From NCBI GenBank assembly GCA_963971305.1, contig OZ020316.1, forward strand, positions 14,464,745 to 14,528,744: a stretch of 64,000 nucleotides of DNA. The letters are read 5' to 3'. This document shows positions 46,669-55,978 of this stretch, piece after piece. Numbering within the stretch: the first letter of the stretch is position 1; every line of letters begins with the position of its first letter. The translations under genes were made by a program, and so were the position numbers. Under the pieces are notes generated by a model that made no database searches, was not told the origin of the DNA, and saw only the letters and a program-made list of their open reading frames with translations. The stretch comes from Arcuatula senhousia (Eukaryota; Mollusca; Bivalvia; Mytilida; Mytilidae).

Positions 46669-48017
46669 GAATGGGCTGTCCTCAAATCCCTTCTTTATCA
46701 GAGGTAAGCTGTATATTTTATGTTTAAATGTTGAATCTGTAAACTGTTATGGAAATAAAGGGCCATGATTTTATCTTTTAGAATTTAAAAGAACACTGAA
46801 CCTAAAGCTATAATATTTTAAACAGAAATCTGTAATTAGTTACTGATACATTTTTTTTTTGTAAAATGCATAATCCTCATTATTATAAATTGATACTTTA
46901 TAATTTAAATAACAGGCATAATAATGGGTGAGTATATATGAATTCTTTTACTTTTCTAGATTTTCTCAAAAGATGTCTTCAAGTTTGAAATGGAGTGAAG
47001 TGTTTTAAACTTTCATGATGGCAGATGTAGGCAACATTAAATTAGTAATAGACCTAATACTTAGTCTACCATCTACAAGTGTAAACAATGAGAATACATT
47101 TAGTAGAACCAAATTAACCAAAGGGAAAAGGAGGGGAATTCTGAAAACTGAAACTTTATGTGACATAATCCAGGTGGAAATTGAAACACCAGATATTCAG
47201 AACTTTGACCCTAGAGAGGCCATTGAGAACTGGTGGGTAGGTATTTTAATCTAAAATGCATAAATTTAATTACTTCACTTATGTACAAAGTTGTTTTTTT
47301 ATAATATTTAGCCAATATATTCTATCTGTTTCACTGTAAAAATCTTGCACAGTAGATAATCAGTTTGAATAATTATGCACTATTAGATAAGATTATGCAT
47401 TTAACAAAAAAAAACATGTACCAGTGACTAATTACAGATTTAGGTGTAATATAAAGCCTTAGGTTCAGTGTTAAGATAAATCTTAATCATTGCCCTTTTT
47501 TATCTAAAATAGTTTGCCGATGTCTTTTTATTTTCTACAGATTACTCCTTCAGGCAGAAGACGTAAAATTGGCTTTTCTAAGCCAAAAGCAGTACTTCCT
47601 GTTAATGAAACTGCAGAACCTGAAACAACTCCAATAGATGTTGATGAGCAAGATATGACAAATGAAGTTGGACCTGCACCACAGCCAGCTGAATCTCAGC
47701 CTCAGGTACATACTATAAAATTAAAATGCAAGTTAAAATTAAATCTTAAATCTTTAGTTTATTTAAAATATTTAATTAAGTATAATAGACTAGTCAGTAG
47801 CTAATGAAATTTCAAGTTTTACTCTGAAAATGTTTCCTTTGTTAATAATTTATAAAATATTTGTTTAAAAATAACTTTTAAGTTCCAGATTTCCCCTTTC
47901 CTTTCTTTCTAACAGATGATGGTAACACGAACAGTAGACACTGGCAGTGATTGTGATGCATGGACTGATGATGGCCATATGTGATAATTGATGTCAAATC
48001 AAATGTATTGTTGAAGG

Positions 48018-48185
48018 CGCCATAAAACCTGGTTTAACCGACCATTTCGTTTGAAATGCCTGTACCAAGTCAGGACCATTGCGATCCACCAATTCTCCGG
48101 TGTGACTGATTCGTTTTTGTCATTTTCTCTGGACTATGAGATTGATCATTCAAGTTCGGTAGTTATGTTATTACCTTTAATTACC
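48018..48185 (+). repeat. LINE 3'-end repeat fragment (family C)
   Basis: Matches 9540-9702 closely (CATAAAACCTGGTTTAAC, CCTGTACCAAGTCAGGACC, GATCATTCAAGTTCGGTAG). It lies between the end of the hAT transposase gene and the resumed gypsy coding sequence. Confidence 0.85.
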
Positions 48186-48714
48186 AACAGGAAAAGGGAA
48201 GAAGTAGTACATCATGATCGGTTGAAACTTTGTACAGATAGACAAATGCCAAAATGGATCACTAACCTGGTGGCTAGGTTGCAGGAGAGTTCAGAATGTG
48301 ACAAATCAGGTGATGATGACTATCCTGATCTTGACTGGAAACTCTCAGGTGGGGGTAATCAGCCAGACTCTGACTAATAACCAAGTAAATCCAGACAATC
48401 AGTCAGACTCTGACTAGTACCCAATTGAATTCAGACAATCAGTCCGATAATTATATAATGCGCTTTAAAATATTGTAAATAATAATAATAATAATAATAA
48501 AAGATAAGCAGGAAACCATGCAGCAGGACGAAAGGTTTGCAGTTGATGATTGGGGGGTTGTACTTTCTCTACCAGATGATTTTGGGGACATAACCCTACC
48601 TTATTCTATTGATGAAAATGATACAAATACAGTACCTGAAAATAAGATCATGAAAACTGTAGGAAGGGAACGGAGACAATCTGCTTACCTCCGTGATTAC
48701 GTAGTTGATTAGTC
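48186..48714 (+). pseudogene. Gypsy element 1: integrase C-terminus and tail
   Basis: Begins with KREEVVHHDRLKLCTDRQMP, the VVHxDRLKPY-like C-terminal integrase motif of gypsy elements. An acidic stretch and short NQ-DSD-type repeats with stops follow, and then a frame ends RRQSAYLRDYVVD and a stop at 48712. Basic RR...LRDYV endings are usual at the end of gypsy Pol. About 100-150 residues between the catalytic Glu at 40365 and this segment are missing. Continuity with the integrase at 39.6-40.4 kb is inferred from order, strand and reading sense. Confidence 0.8.
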
Positions 48715-48793
48715 AGAAGTGCTGTTTTTAACTGTACAAAGAGCTTTTGTTAAAAAACTTTGTTAATTCTGTGCTTTCTTCTGTTTATTAAGA

Positions 48794-50743
48794 ATGGAGG
48801 AACTAGACTACCTAGAGGGGAAAATAGAGCCTGAAAGAGTGGTGAGGGTGAGAGGAAGCTCTTGTAGAAGTAGAGCCAGCCCATGTTGTGTTTGTGCTGT
48901 GAAGTTCACTAATGTCAGACACCATGTTTTAGTTGCTCATGTTCCCTGGTTCATAGCTCCTCTAACAGCATGTTGGACGCACAAGATACAATTTGTTCAA
49001 CCTGGTGCCCTACGAATCCACCGTGAGGATCTCCACAACTCCGACGCCACTTCCAATGGTTATCAGAAGGAACAGCTCCAGGAATGGATTGAGCTCTGTA
49101 CAGACTTGTTACTTAAAACTTGTTCTTGCTACACATTATCTTTATTAAACAGTTTAGTAGATATCGTTAAAAAAATCTGATAACTTTAATTGTTGCAACA
49201 AAGCAGCTTTTCACCCTACTGATTTGCCTTTCTTAACAAAGTTTACTGCATGAAACAAATTTGAAAAGGATATTGTTGGAAACGCATACCCCCCTAACGT
49301 TGTATACTCTCTACTTCATTGGAAAATTTTGGCAATTCTCATAAAGAACTCAGAAAATACTGAGAATTTAATATTCTGATCTCGGAGAAGTAAATTATAT
49401 TCATCCAAAGTATATCCCATTATACCTGTCATAGATTCGCATTGTCATCTCGATCGACTGTTGCAAACCAGACTCTGGTTCGTCTCGGTACTACTGGAGG
49501 TGCAGTAAAGATACGTCTCAGTTGTATGAGGTTTTAACATTGATAACCAACTTTGTATTCACTAGCAGGTGGTCTATGATAGGTGTAGACTGGAGTAAAA
49601 AGAAGGTCAATACGACCATCGGGATACATCCAAATATTGTTGACAGAGAGTCCTGGTCAGAGGGAGAGCAGCACCTCAAAGAATTAAAGAAGATTAAGTC
49701 AGGTGAAACTTTTTTGCCATAGGAGAATGTGGATTGGATGGGACATTGTCAAGAAGTAAAAATGTAGACAGGGAAATTCACTTCTTTAGGGAACAACTAA
49801 AATTGGGGTAAAAGACAAATCTGACGATTGTTATCCACACTGCAGAGGGGATATGCAGATTTTTCAGGCATGCCTTGATAACATGGTGGATATTCTAAGA
49901 AAAGACCACCCCGTTCATTGGCATTGTTTTTTTCTGAAAATGAGGAAAAGTACAATAGTATTAAAGCTTGCTTTCCGAATACTAAGTTCGGTATCTCCCC
50001 ACTCTTGTTGAACATTGATAATTATCCAGAGCTTCGGGCTACTATCTACAATTAGTTAGTTAGTTAGTTAGTTATTGCTTTACTCCCAAGCAGCACGATT
50101 TCGGCTATATCCGGGAGATGAACATGAAAGTGGTGATACTATGAACATGAAATGATGATGAAGTGGAGGAAATGGGGACACAAGGCCAATCAGGTAGGAG
50201 AGTTTTGACTGCCACTGGAAAAAGGGGTGATGGGTAGGGACGGGAAATTTCGCCTCCTGCATGGGGATCCTACGGGTCCTACTCTTACCGAGACCTGCAG
50301 CAGGGTTCTTTAACGTGCGAGGAACGTGACATTTTTCCCCAACACGTTGCACCACTATGGTTTGCGGTCAGGTTTTCCGCATTATAGCCTGACGACACGC
50401 ATCTCTCGATGTCAGGGCTGCCCCATTCAACCACCTGGGGCACACATCCCAGTCGCTTTGTGGGCAAAGCGGCCTGACCGGATGTCAGGTTTCCGAGCGC
50501 TCTTTAGTGGACTTTTACCGACAAGCTTAGCGCTGCTGCGGGCCTATTCGCCATCCGGAACCCGCACGGGTTTACTATCTACAATATGAGTCTTTCTGAT
50601 ATATTAAGATGGAAGGTCATGAAGCTTCTCCAAAGGAACTTCAGGATATAGTGGAGAAGTTTAAGTTGCTTTTTGATGAATCAGAGGAGAACATTGCAAG
50701 GATCACATACAAAAATGCCTTGCAATTGTACCGTCTGGGATAA
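48794..50743 (+). pseudogene. TatD-type (TATDN2-like) metal-dependent nuclease ORF of gypsy element 1
   Basis: This starts 80 bp after the Pol-type stop. The N-terminal frame (48794-49180) has a Cys/His-rich module (CCVCAVKFTNVRHHVLVAHV, then PWFIAPLTACW). Later frames give the TatD fold in order: DSHCHLDRLL near 49437 (the metal-binding HxH), VNTTIGIHPNIV near 49610, AIGECGLDG near 49720 (metal-binding Glu), a block equivalent to IVIHT near 49825, HWHCF near 49920, NTKFGISPLLL near 49980, and after retroposon B8 ALQLYRLG and a stop at 50741. Several stops and frameshifts show decay. TatD proteins are 3'-5' DNases or related hydrolases. Here the gene lies between gypsy Pol and the polypurine tract, so it looks like a third ORF of the element. 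Confidence 0.82.
50053..50572 (-). mobile_element. Retroposon B copy 8, full length, in the TatD-like ORF
   Basis: (TTAG)n at the left, CGGAACCCGCACGGG at the right, flanked by the 13-bp duplication TACTATCTACAAT (50040-50052 and 50573-50585). Excision rejoins the TatD-like frame after PELRATIYN. Confidence 0.94.
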
Positions 50744-50850
50744 AACATAACTCCATTCCAATTTGTAAAAAGTGTATATGTGTTATATTGTTACTTTATA
50801 TATATTTTTATCTGTCAAGACATTATAGCTAAATTCTGTTATATTCTTCA

Positions 50851-50867
50851 AAAAGAAGGGAGAAGAA
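50851..50867 (+). promoter_or_regulatory. Polypurine tract of gypsy element 1
   Basis: AAAAGAAGGGAGAAGAA is a 17-bp all-purine run directly before TGTTGTAAGG. This is the expected primer for plus-strand DNA synthesis next to a 3' LTR. Confidence 0.7.
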
Positions 50868-51215
50868 TGTTGTAAGGGTTTGTATCTTAATAATAACAAA
50901 CCAGATATCAGTTTCCTGTCTGCCCGGAACCGTTTAATAGTTAGGCTGATCATGTGACCTGAGAAATCCCAAGGCGAAGGACAAGTGCAGTTTATCCTAG
51001 TTTCCCAGCTCTTCGGACGTGTTTCGTCTATAAGGCGATCTTGGATACTGCCTGCAGACTGTCATCGATATCTAAAGGTATCTAGTTTAACTATAATTAG
51101 TATTCCCAGCGAATTACTTCAGTATTTGAAAGGCCGGGTTGGGGCAGAAATAGCAATAGAGAATACTAGGACAGACTGCATTTATATAGAGATGCAATCA
51201 TATATACTCTCCTGA
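50868..51215 (+). repeat. Putative 3' LTR of gypsy element 1
   Basis: Begins TGTTGTAAGGG just after the polypurine tract and runs through a region with GATCATGTGACCTGAG. The right end is uncertain; a CA end near 51190-51215 is possible. The 5' LTR is not in the window, so identity between LTRs cannot be used. Confidence 0.55.
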
Positions 51216-51226
51216 AAGATTTTGGA

Positions 51227-51439
51227 CTAAAGCTTGTTTTCTTTTGTTTTTGTTTTTTTATGCAATACCTTTTCTTTTTTGTTGGTTGGCAAAGACCGTC
51301 CTCCGGGCATAAGAAGCTGGAGAGCATTATAAGTCCGTTTTGTGGCCTTGTCCGCCGCCACGGCCACCATTTTATCTAGCGATGGTTGTTGAGCGAGACA
51401 TGTAAACACGGAGCATCTCACATTAAAAGAGTTGGACAA
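51227..51439 (-). CDS. Small uncharacterised open frame, possible first exon
   Basis: Minus-strand frame of 70 residues with KMVAVAADKATKRTYNALQ and LLMPGGRSLPTNKKEK, followed by a GT that could be a splice donor (AAAAAAGAAAAG|GTATTG). The surrounding sequence is more CpG- and GC-rich than its neighbours, as at a promoter. I do not recognise the family and no second exon is evident, so this could be chance. Confidence 0.25.
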   Translation of the reverse strand: MSNSFNVRCSVFTCLAQQPSLDKMVAVAADKATKRTYNALQLLMPGGRSLPTNKKEKVLHKKTKTKENKL

Positions 51440-51639
51440 CTTCGCTGATAGTTAGTGCTGGCTGAATATCGTGTCCATCTTTGCTGTCTATGGATTGTTT
51501 TCCAACGACGCTTCACTCTTTATTTTTTTCACTTGATTCGTGTTGTCTCAGAAATATGTCCACAAAAGGGTTAGTGTTAGGAAACGATGAAATAAATGAC
51601 ACTCGCGACTGGTGACTGCATTTTTCTATCACGATTGAT

Positions 51640-52230
51640 AGCACACTTGTGCTAATGGCCGCAGCCATTTTGTTTGTAACCTAAAAGCTCCGGATCGGTG
51701 ACGGGCCGAATTTCCGGATATATGAAAAACTAAAAGCCGGTCCGGATTGGTGACGGACCCGAAATTCCGGGGTTTTTTTTCAAAAGTCGTGAAAAAAAAC
51801 TTTAGGGTCGGCGATAAAAAATAGGGTCGGTTGGGAAGCAAGAAACAGACATTTGTTTTTGTCTTACTTCTTTGTAAGTTTCCCGCCAAAAACGATAATT
51901 TCAAAGTGAAAAAAAAACTTGAAAAATCGACCCATGATCCCCTTTTTCAACTGAATATATCAATGTGTCATGGAATTACTATTAACTATGCAAATTTGTT
52001 TTGAAAAGTAAGATGGTCTACCAAAGTAACGTATCCCCTTAACAAGAAAAAATAAATTCAGAATATAGTTGAAAACTTTTGATATTTCAAATAAAATCCT
52101 TATGCTCTTTTTACGTTTGGCATTTTAAACGAAACAGAAAAAGGAGTCTTGAACACTAACATTCATAAGTCTAGAATTTCCACCGTATGAGAAATATGAA
52201 GCCATAACTAGACCCTAGAATATCACTTCA
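51640..52230. other. Repeat-like non-coding stretch
   Basis: Two copies of a GGTGACGG(G/A)CC(C)GAATTTCCGG phrase lie within 60 bp (51698 and 51752). The rest is AT-rich. The minus-strand frame here translates the repeat. Confidence 0.45.
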
Positions 52231-52312
52231 GTGCCAAGGCTTGTTTTACTTGTCGGAAATACGCCGTCAGTGACGTTAACAATAGCGCAACATCAAAGCG
52301 ATCCCGATGTTA

Positions 52313-52425
52313 TATTGTCATTTTTCCCCATGCCAGTTTTTCCCCCCGGAAAAACTGGACCGATCAAGTTTCCCCCCCCCCCTTGGGGAAAAACTGGATT
52401 CTTGCCATTTCCCCCCCTAGGAAGA
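52313..52425 (+). repeat. G/C-run hairpin repeat, inverted partner of 58830-58950
   Basis: Alternating TTTTTCCCC and GGGGAAAAACTGG blocks form stem-loops (CCAGTTTTTCC pairs with GGAAAAACTGG). The reverse complement of its left part matches 58905-58950. Confidence 0.75.
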
Positions 52426-52439
52426 ACCACAATACGTTA

Positions 52440-52895
52440 CGTATTGTAGATTTTTCCCCATGCCTGCTCCCCCCCCCCCCCCATGGTTTATAGGCTTTAC
52501 AGAGCTATTTAGTACGTAGACGTATCTCATATCATATGCTTACAATTCTGTCATTTTATACTGTTGACAGGTTGAACTGACCAGTCCGTGTGTCTGTGAT
52601 TTTTGTTGCATGTGCTTATCAACAACTTACCTTTGGGTGGCTCGAATAATTTATGCCCTTTTCATCTTCGTATACTGCGGTGGAAAAGGACTTGATTTCG
52701 TCCCACCTTTCGCTGCCTAGTTCAGACAGCCGATGGCATTTGATTACTAATAATAATGTGAAATATAGATATTGTAGGTTTTCCCCTATGCCATTCCCTA
52801 TGATTTATAGGCCTCACAGAGCTCTTTAGTACTTTCAATTCGGGATCTGTTATTTTTATACCGTTGACTGGTTGAACTGACCAGCCGATGATGTG
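52440..52895 (+). repeat. Diverged tandem duplication
   Basis: ATTGTAG-TTTTCCCC-ATGCC, GGTTTATAGGC, CACAGAGCT and GACAGGTTGAACTGACCAG at 52445-52590 recur in altered form at 52770-52885. No coding sequence. Confidence 0.65.
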
Positions 52896-53885
52896 AAATC
52901 AGGTCCGTTGCCAGAATTTTTCAAAAGGGGTTGCAAACTGTCCTAAGCCAGGAATCTTTATCAAAGCTAATGTTTGTATTTAGTCGAATTTTTGTTAATT
53001 GTTTTTTGTCAAGAAGAGGGTCTTTCAATGCACTTTGGGATTGGGCTTGAATCATGTGTATTTTATTTTCAATCCAGGGGCCAATTGAAAAACAGCGAGC
53101 AGCGACCGCTGGTCACATTGAAGGCTGCTGGCTGTTTTCCATTGTGGATATTTAAAATATACGTTTATAATGTAGGTTGTGTCGCGTACACTTATTCCAC
53201 ATCTCATTTTCTTCTATTTCCAGAGGGGGTGCGTTTTGATAAAAAAAATGGTGAAAAATAGGGTTGTAAACCTCAGTTTTGTCAATTTCTCCTAGGACAT
53301 TAAGAAAAATTCTCTCAAAAGGGGGGTGTAAACGCACCCAACGCACCCCCCTGGCTACGGCCCTGGAAATTAACGACTGGTAGTTATCCAGGTAAATTTT
53401 GTGGGACTTATGACGCGAAAGGGCACTTTTATATAGAATGTGATAGAGCGTGCCGCTGGAATATGAATCATTTGTCAGATTGAAGATAATAATATGATTA
53501 GGTTAGTAACATCTTTACCATTAGAGCCCAATCTAAATTTACAGAAATAGAGCACATTTGTACAAATACATAAAACATCAAAAGACGACAGACCATGTGA
53601 GTAGTACATTGTAAAACATTTATAGTTCGTATCTTGTCTGTCAGTGACCTGTAGCCCAGCGTTTTAGGGACAGTTTTACGAATACTCCAACACGTTTGGG
53701 CGGGATATAAACACTGGGTTAAAACTGTCAGATGACCCTTTATGAATAATGGCCTCTTTATTGCCAATATAGTGGATTTTGCCTATAGATTGCAGTGCAC
53801 CATACAAGATATGGGAAATATTTTAATTACTTGATAAATGTTTAGCTAATTGAGCTCTACAAGTTTAGACCAAAAATAAGTGGAA
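52896..53885. other. Decayed repeats, no gene
   Basis: Contains the end of the short retroposon seen at 3.5 kb (GTGTCGCGTACACTTATTCC, 53174-53205) and an inverted pair of GGGGGGTG/CACCCCCC runs near 53320-53350. Around 53720-53870 there is a faint relative of the 148-bp D satellite (GTCAGATGACCCTTTATG, TGTTTAGCTAATTGAGCTCT). Confidence 0.5.
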
Positions 53886-53889
53886 AGTA

Positions 53890-54400
53890 TAATAGTTAGA
53901 CATTACACACAGACAATTGGGTTATGGTCTACGCAACAACTCCATGCTGTGTGACTCTCTCTATTGTTGTAGTTCGTGAGATATAGACCTTAACCAAAAC
54001 TTTTAACCGAAGTCATTCATGCGGAAAATATATGTCAAGGTGACCTACTTTTGGAACGGATGCTGGTTACTATCCATGATGTACCCACTGACCCAATATC
54101 ATCTCTCTATCACTTGCTGTTGCTAAGATATGGGGGTAAATTAAAACTGTAACCTGAGTCATTCATGCAAAATTTTGGTACTGATGCTGGTTACTTTCCC
54201 CGATGTACCCACGGACCCAATATCATCTCTTTATCGCTTGAATTTGCTGAGATATGGACCTTGACCAAAACTTTAACCCGAGTCATTCATGCGTAAAATA
54301 TAGGTCAAGGTCACATAATTTTGGTACTGAGGCTGACTCTCATCAAAGACGTACCCACTGACCAAAGATCATCCCTCTATGATGTTTAGTTTTTAAGTTA
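53890..54400 (+). repeat. Three diverged tandem units of about 150 bp
   Basis: The phrases TACCCACTGACCCAATATCATC, AGATATGGACCTTGACCAA and GAGTCATTCATGCG recur three times in 500 bp. It looks like an old satellite remnant of the same style as the D-element repeats. Confidence 0.75.
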
Positions 54401-55199
54401 TTGACAAAACAATGATATAGCGTCTCTGTGGACGTTTTTTTTTACCATAAAACTCTTTGTAAGACTGTTTTTAATTTCAACGAAGCTTTTGATATTTGGT
54501 ATACTGACACATAGGGTTGTTGTGTATGCAATGAGGTACCAAAGGGACATCCGAATACCAAAAGTCCTAAATTTCGAAGACAAAACTATAAAAACAGAAC
54601 GACGAGAACAAATCTTTCTCGCGTTTTACGAAGGAACCACCAAGCGAGACAAACGTTTAGTGGTGGCGACACTTTTTCTTGGATATTTTGAGATTTTATG
54701 TACTTTAACATTTGATTTTCGTCAACCCTATTTTAAAATGTTGTGAATTTCTCTAAGACATTTGTGACTGATTACCGTCGTATGCTTTGTTGCGCTTACT
54801 GTATATATATTTATTTATATATAACAGGTGTTTTTTTGAGTTTTGAGATAGGTCACTCCTTTTTTTGGTCTGTTATTCCTGTCTATTGTTCATGAATAAT
54901 TTTGAATATCTACCTTCGTCAAGTAGCTTTTGGTTTTATAAGTACTTGTATCAAGTTTGAAATTTGCCTACCCTTTTGTGTGATAACGCCGATCTGTGTT
55001 TTCTTGTGTGTGTCTCAATGTGATAATTAAAAATTGTAATGTGTCATTTACATTTATTGCCCATCTGTTTCGTATTTATATCGTCATTAAAAATAGCAGG
55101 AAAGAGATCTTACTACAACTTTATGAGGCGGTTAGTAGAAGTAAAATTATGAAACAACTTAATAAAAGTTCCATTGACCATGGTGACACTGTGATATCT
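54401..55199. other. No supported gene
   Basis: Open frames of 61-85 residues on both strands overlap each other and show no domain signature. This segment lies 3' of the OTU-like ORF of gypsy element 2 and may contain its 3' untranslated region or LTR, but I cannot delimit one. Confidence 0.4.
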
Positions 55200-55640
55200 T
55201 ATATTGCCTGAACGTTTTCAACAAAGTTGAAGTGGTTTCCCAAGGATTTGTCCAAAAATATACACTTTTCAGTGAACGGAGGAAAGCCTAAGATAGTAGA
55301 TTTATAAGAAAGCCATTTTAGACCATCTCCCGATTTGCAGTATACCATAATATGGGTTTTTGAACATTACAGCTGTTGACAGTATTTCCGCCTCTTTTGC
55401 CCAAACACCTGGTAAAGTCATCCCACTCGACACCAAATATCCCTTTCAAAAGTGTCTGTCGATAATTTTGACATCCGTGGCCATCCAGTTTGTTATAAAT
55501 GACCTTACTGCGAAATGGTCGTGTTGGTTCCCGATCAATGCGATTACACAGAAAAAACAGTTTCCGTCCCCTTTCATTCCCACGACACTCTTAGGAGGAC
55601 TGCAGAATTAGAGTTGGGTGGCAGGTCCTTATCGTTAATG
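55200..55640 (-). pseudogene. OTU-type cysteine protease domain of gypsy element 2
   Basis: On the minus strand, downstream of integrase sequence, a frame reads MKGDGNCFFCVIALIGNQHD and HFAVRSFITNWMA. This is the OTU catalytic block GDGNCFF (Asp, Cys) and the following helix. After an in-frame TGA it continues GVWAKEAEILSTAVMF. In another frame it ends CIFLDKSLGNHFNFVENV, the C-terminal block with the catalytic-type His. OTU proteases cleave ubiquitin or ubiquitin-like chains. The domain follows the integrase tail (…RFIDVDW…) with only retroposon A5 and a frameshift between them, so it seems to be the distal part of the element's polyprotein or a downstream ORF. Stops make it inactive. Confidence 0.8.
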
Positions 55641-55679
55641 GATACCCTTTAGTTGCTTCCTTCTGCCAGTCCACATCGA

Positions 55680-55978
55680 GTGAGTGAGTTGGTGTTTTAC
55701 GCCCGTGCAACGCTATATAGGTTATTTACAGGCGATGAACATGAAAAGGATGATAAAATGAACATGAAATGATGATGATAAATGAAATATGGGGATGGGG
55801 TGGGAAACAAAGGACCGGTAAATTTTGAAGAACCACAGGAAAAAGGGGAGAGGTGGGTAGGGTCGGAAAATTTAGCCTATGTGGTGCACTACTGGGCGGT
55901 CCACAAAGGGGTCTTTTACGTGCATGAAGCGTGGCACTCTCCACACACGTTGGCCCACTATGGTCGGCGGTCAGGGTT
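55680..55978 (-). mobile_element. Retroposon A copy 5, 5'-truncated
   Basis: (GAGT)n tail at the left, ending inside the family at GGTCGGCGGTCAGGGTT, flanked by the 13-bp duplication CAGTCCACATCGA (55667-55679 and 55979-55991). It lies between the integrase tail and OTU domain of gypsy element 2. Confidence 0.94.

Larger units (their letters stand above)
40962..47984 (+). pseudogene. hAT transposase gene, ZNF862-like, nine recognisable exons
   Basis: Exon 1 (40962-41775) encodes a basic N-terminus, a TTF/BED-like zinc finger (WLKYDADLNLMFCTYC...), then SFLSYKTLCELDRAKGLD, ISVTCDGTSDFTGDEYE with a catalytic Asp, and LCGFGSDGASNMQG. Exon 2 (42364-42504): VLHCLAHRLELAFKDAG. Exon 3 (44518-44777): LPTRIGGTRWLPQMV, with a one-base loss in an A run. 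Exon 4 (44967-45089) is frameshifted and ends in a retroposon. Exon 5 (about 45640-45860) has two frames and a stop. Exon 6 (46325-46703) is split by an insertion. Exon 7 (46960-47236) has the dimerisation motif LPSTSVNNENTFSRTK, FDPREAIENW and an in-frame TAA. Exons 8 (47541-47705) and 9 (47916-47984) form an acidic tail. Splice sites are GT/AG with matching phase. The enzyme would cut and paste hAT DNA; this copy is decayed. Confidence 0.85.
40390..48017 (+). mobile_element. hAT-type DNA transposon carrying a multi-exon transposase gene
   Basis: The left end CAGTCCTCGACGTTAGCCGG has the CAG start of hAT inverted repeats and is followed by subterminal hairpins (TAGCCCGA...TCGGGCTA and TAGCCCGACTGGGCTA). 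It interrupts gypsy integrase. The transposase gene lies at 40962-47984. The right inverted repeat is not visible; a fragment of a LINE-type repeat (48018-48185) replaces it. The right border is therefore approximate. Confidence 0.72.

Noticed and set aside
52231..52449. Proline-rich open frame
   Set aside because: It is produced by C runs of the hairpin repeat.
54489..54746. 85-residue frame resembling a membrane protein end
   Set aside because: A few hydrophobic residues only; no motif, and it overlaps frames on the other strand.
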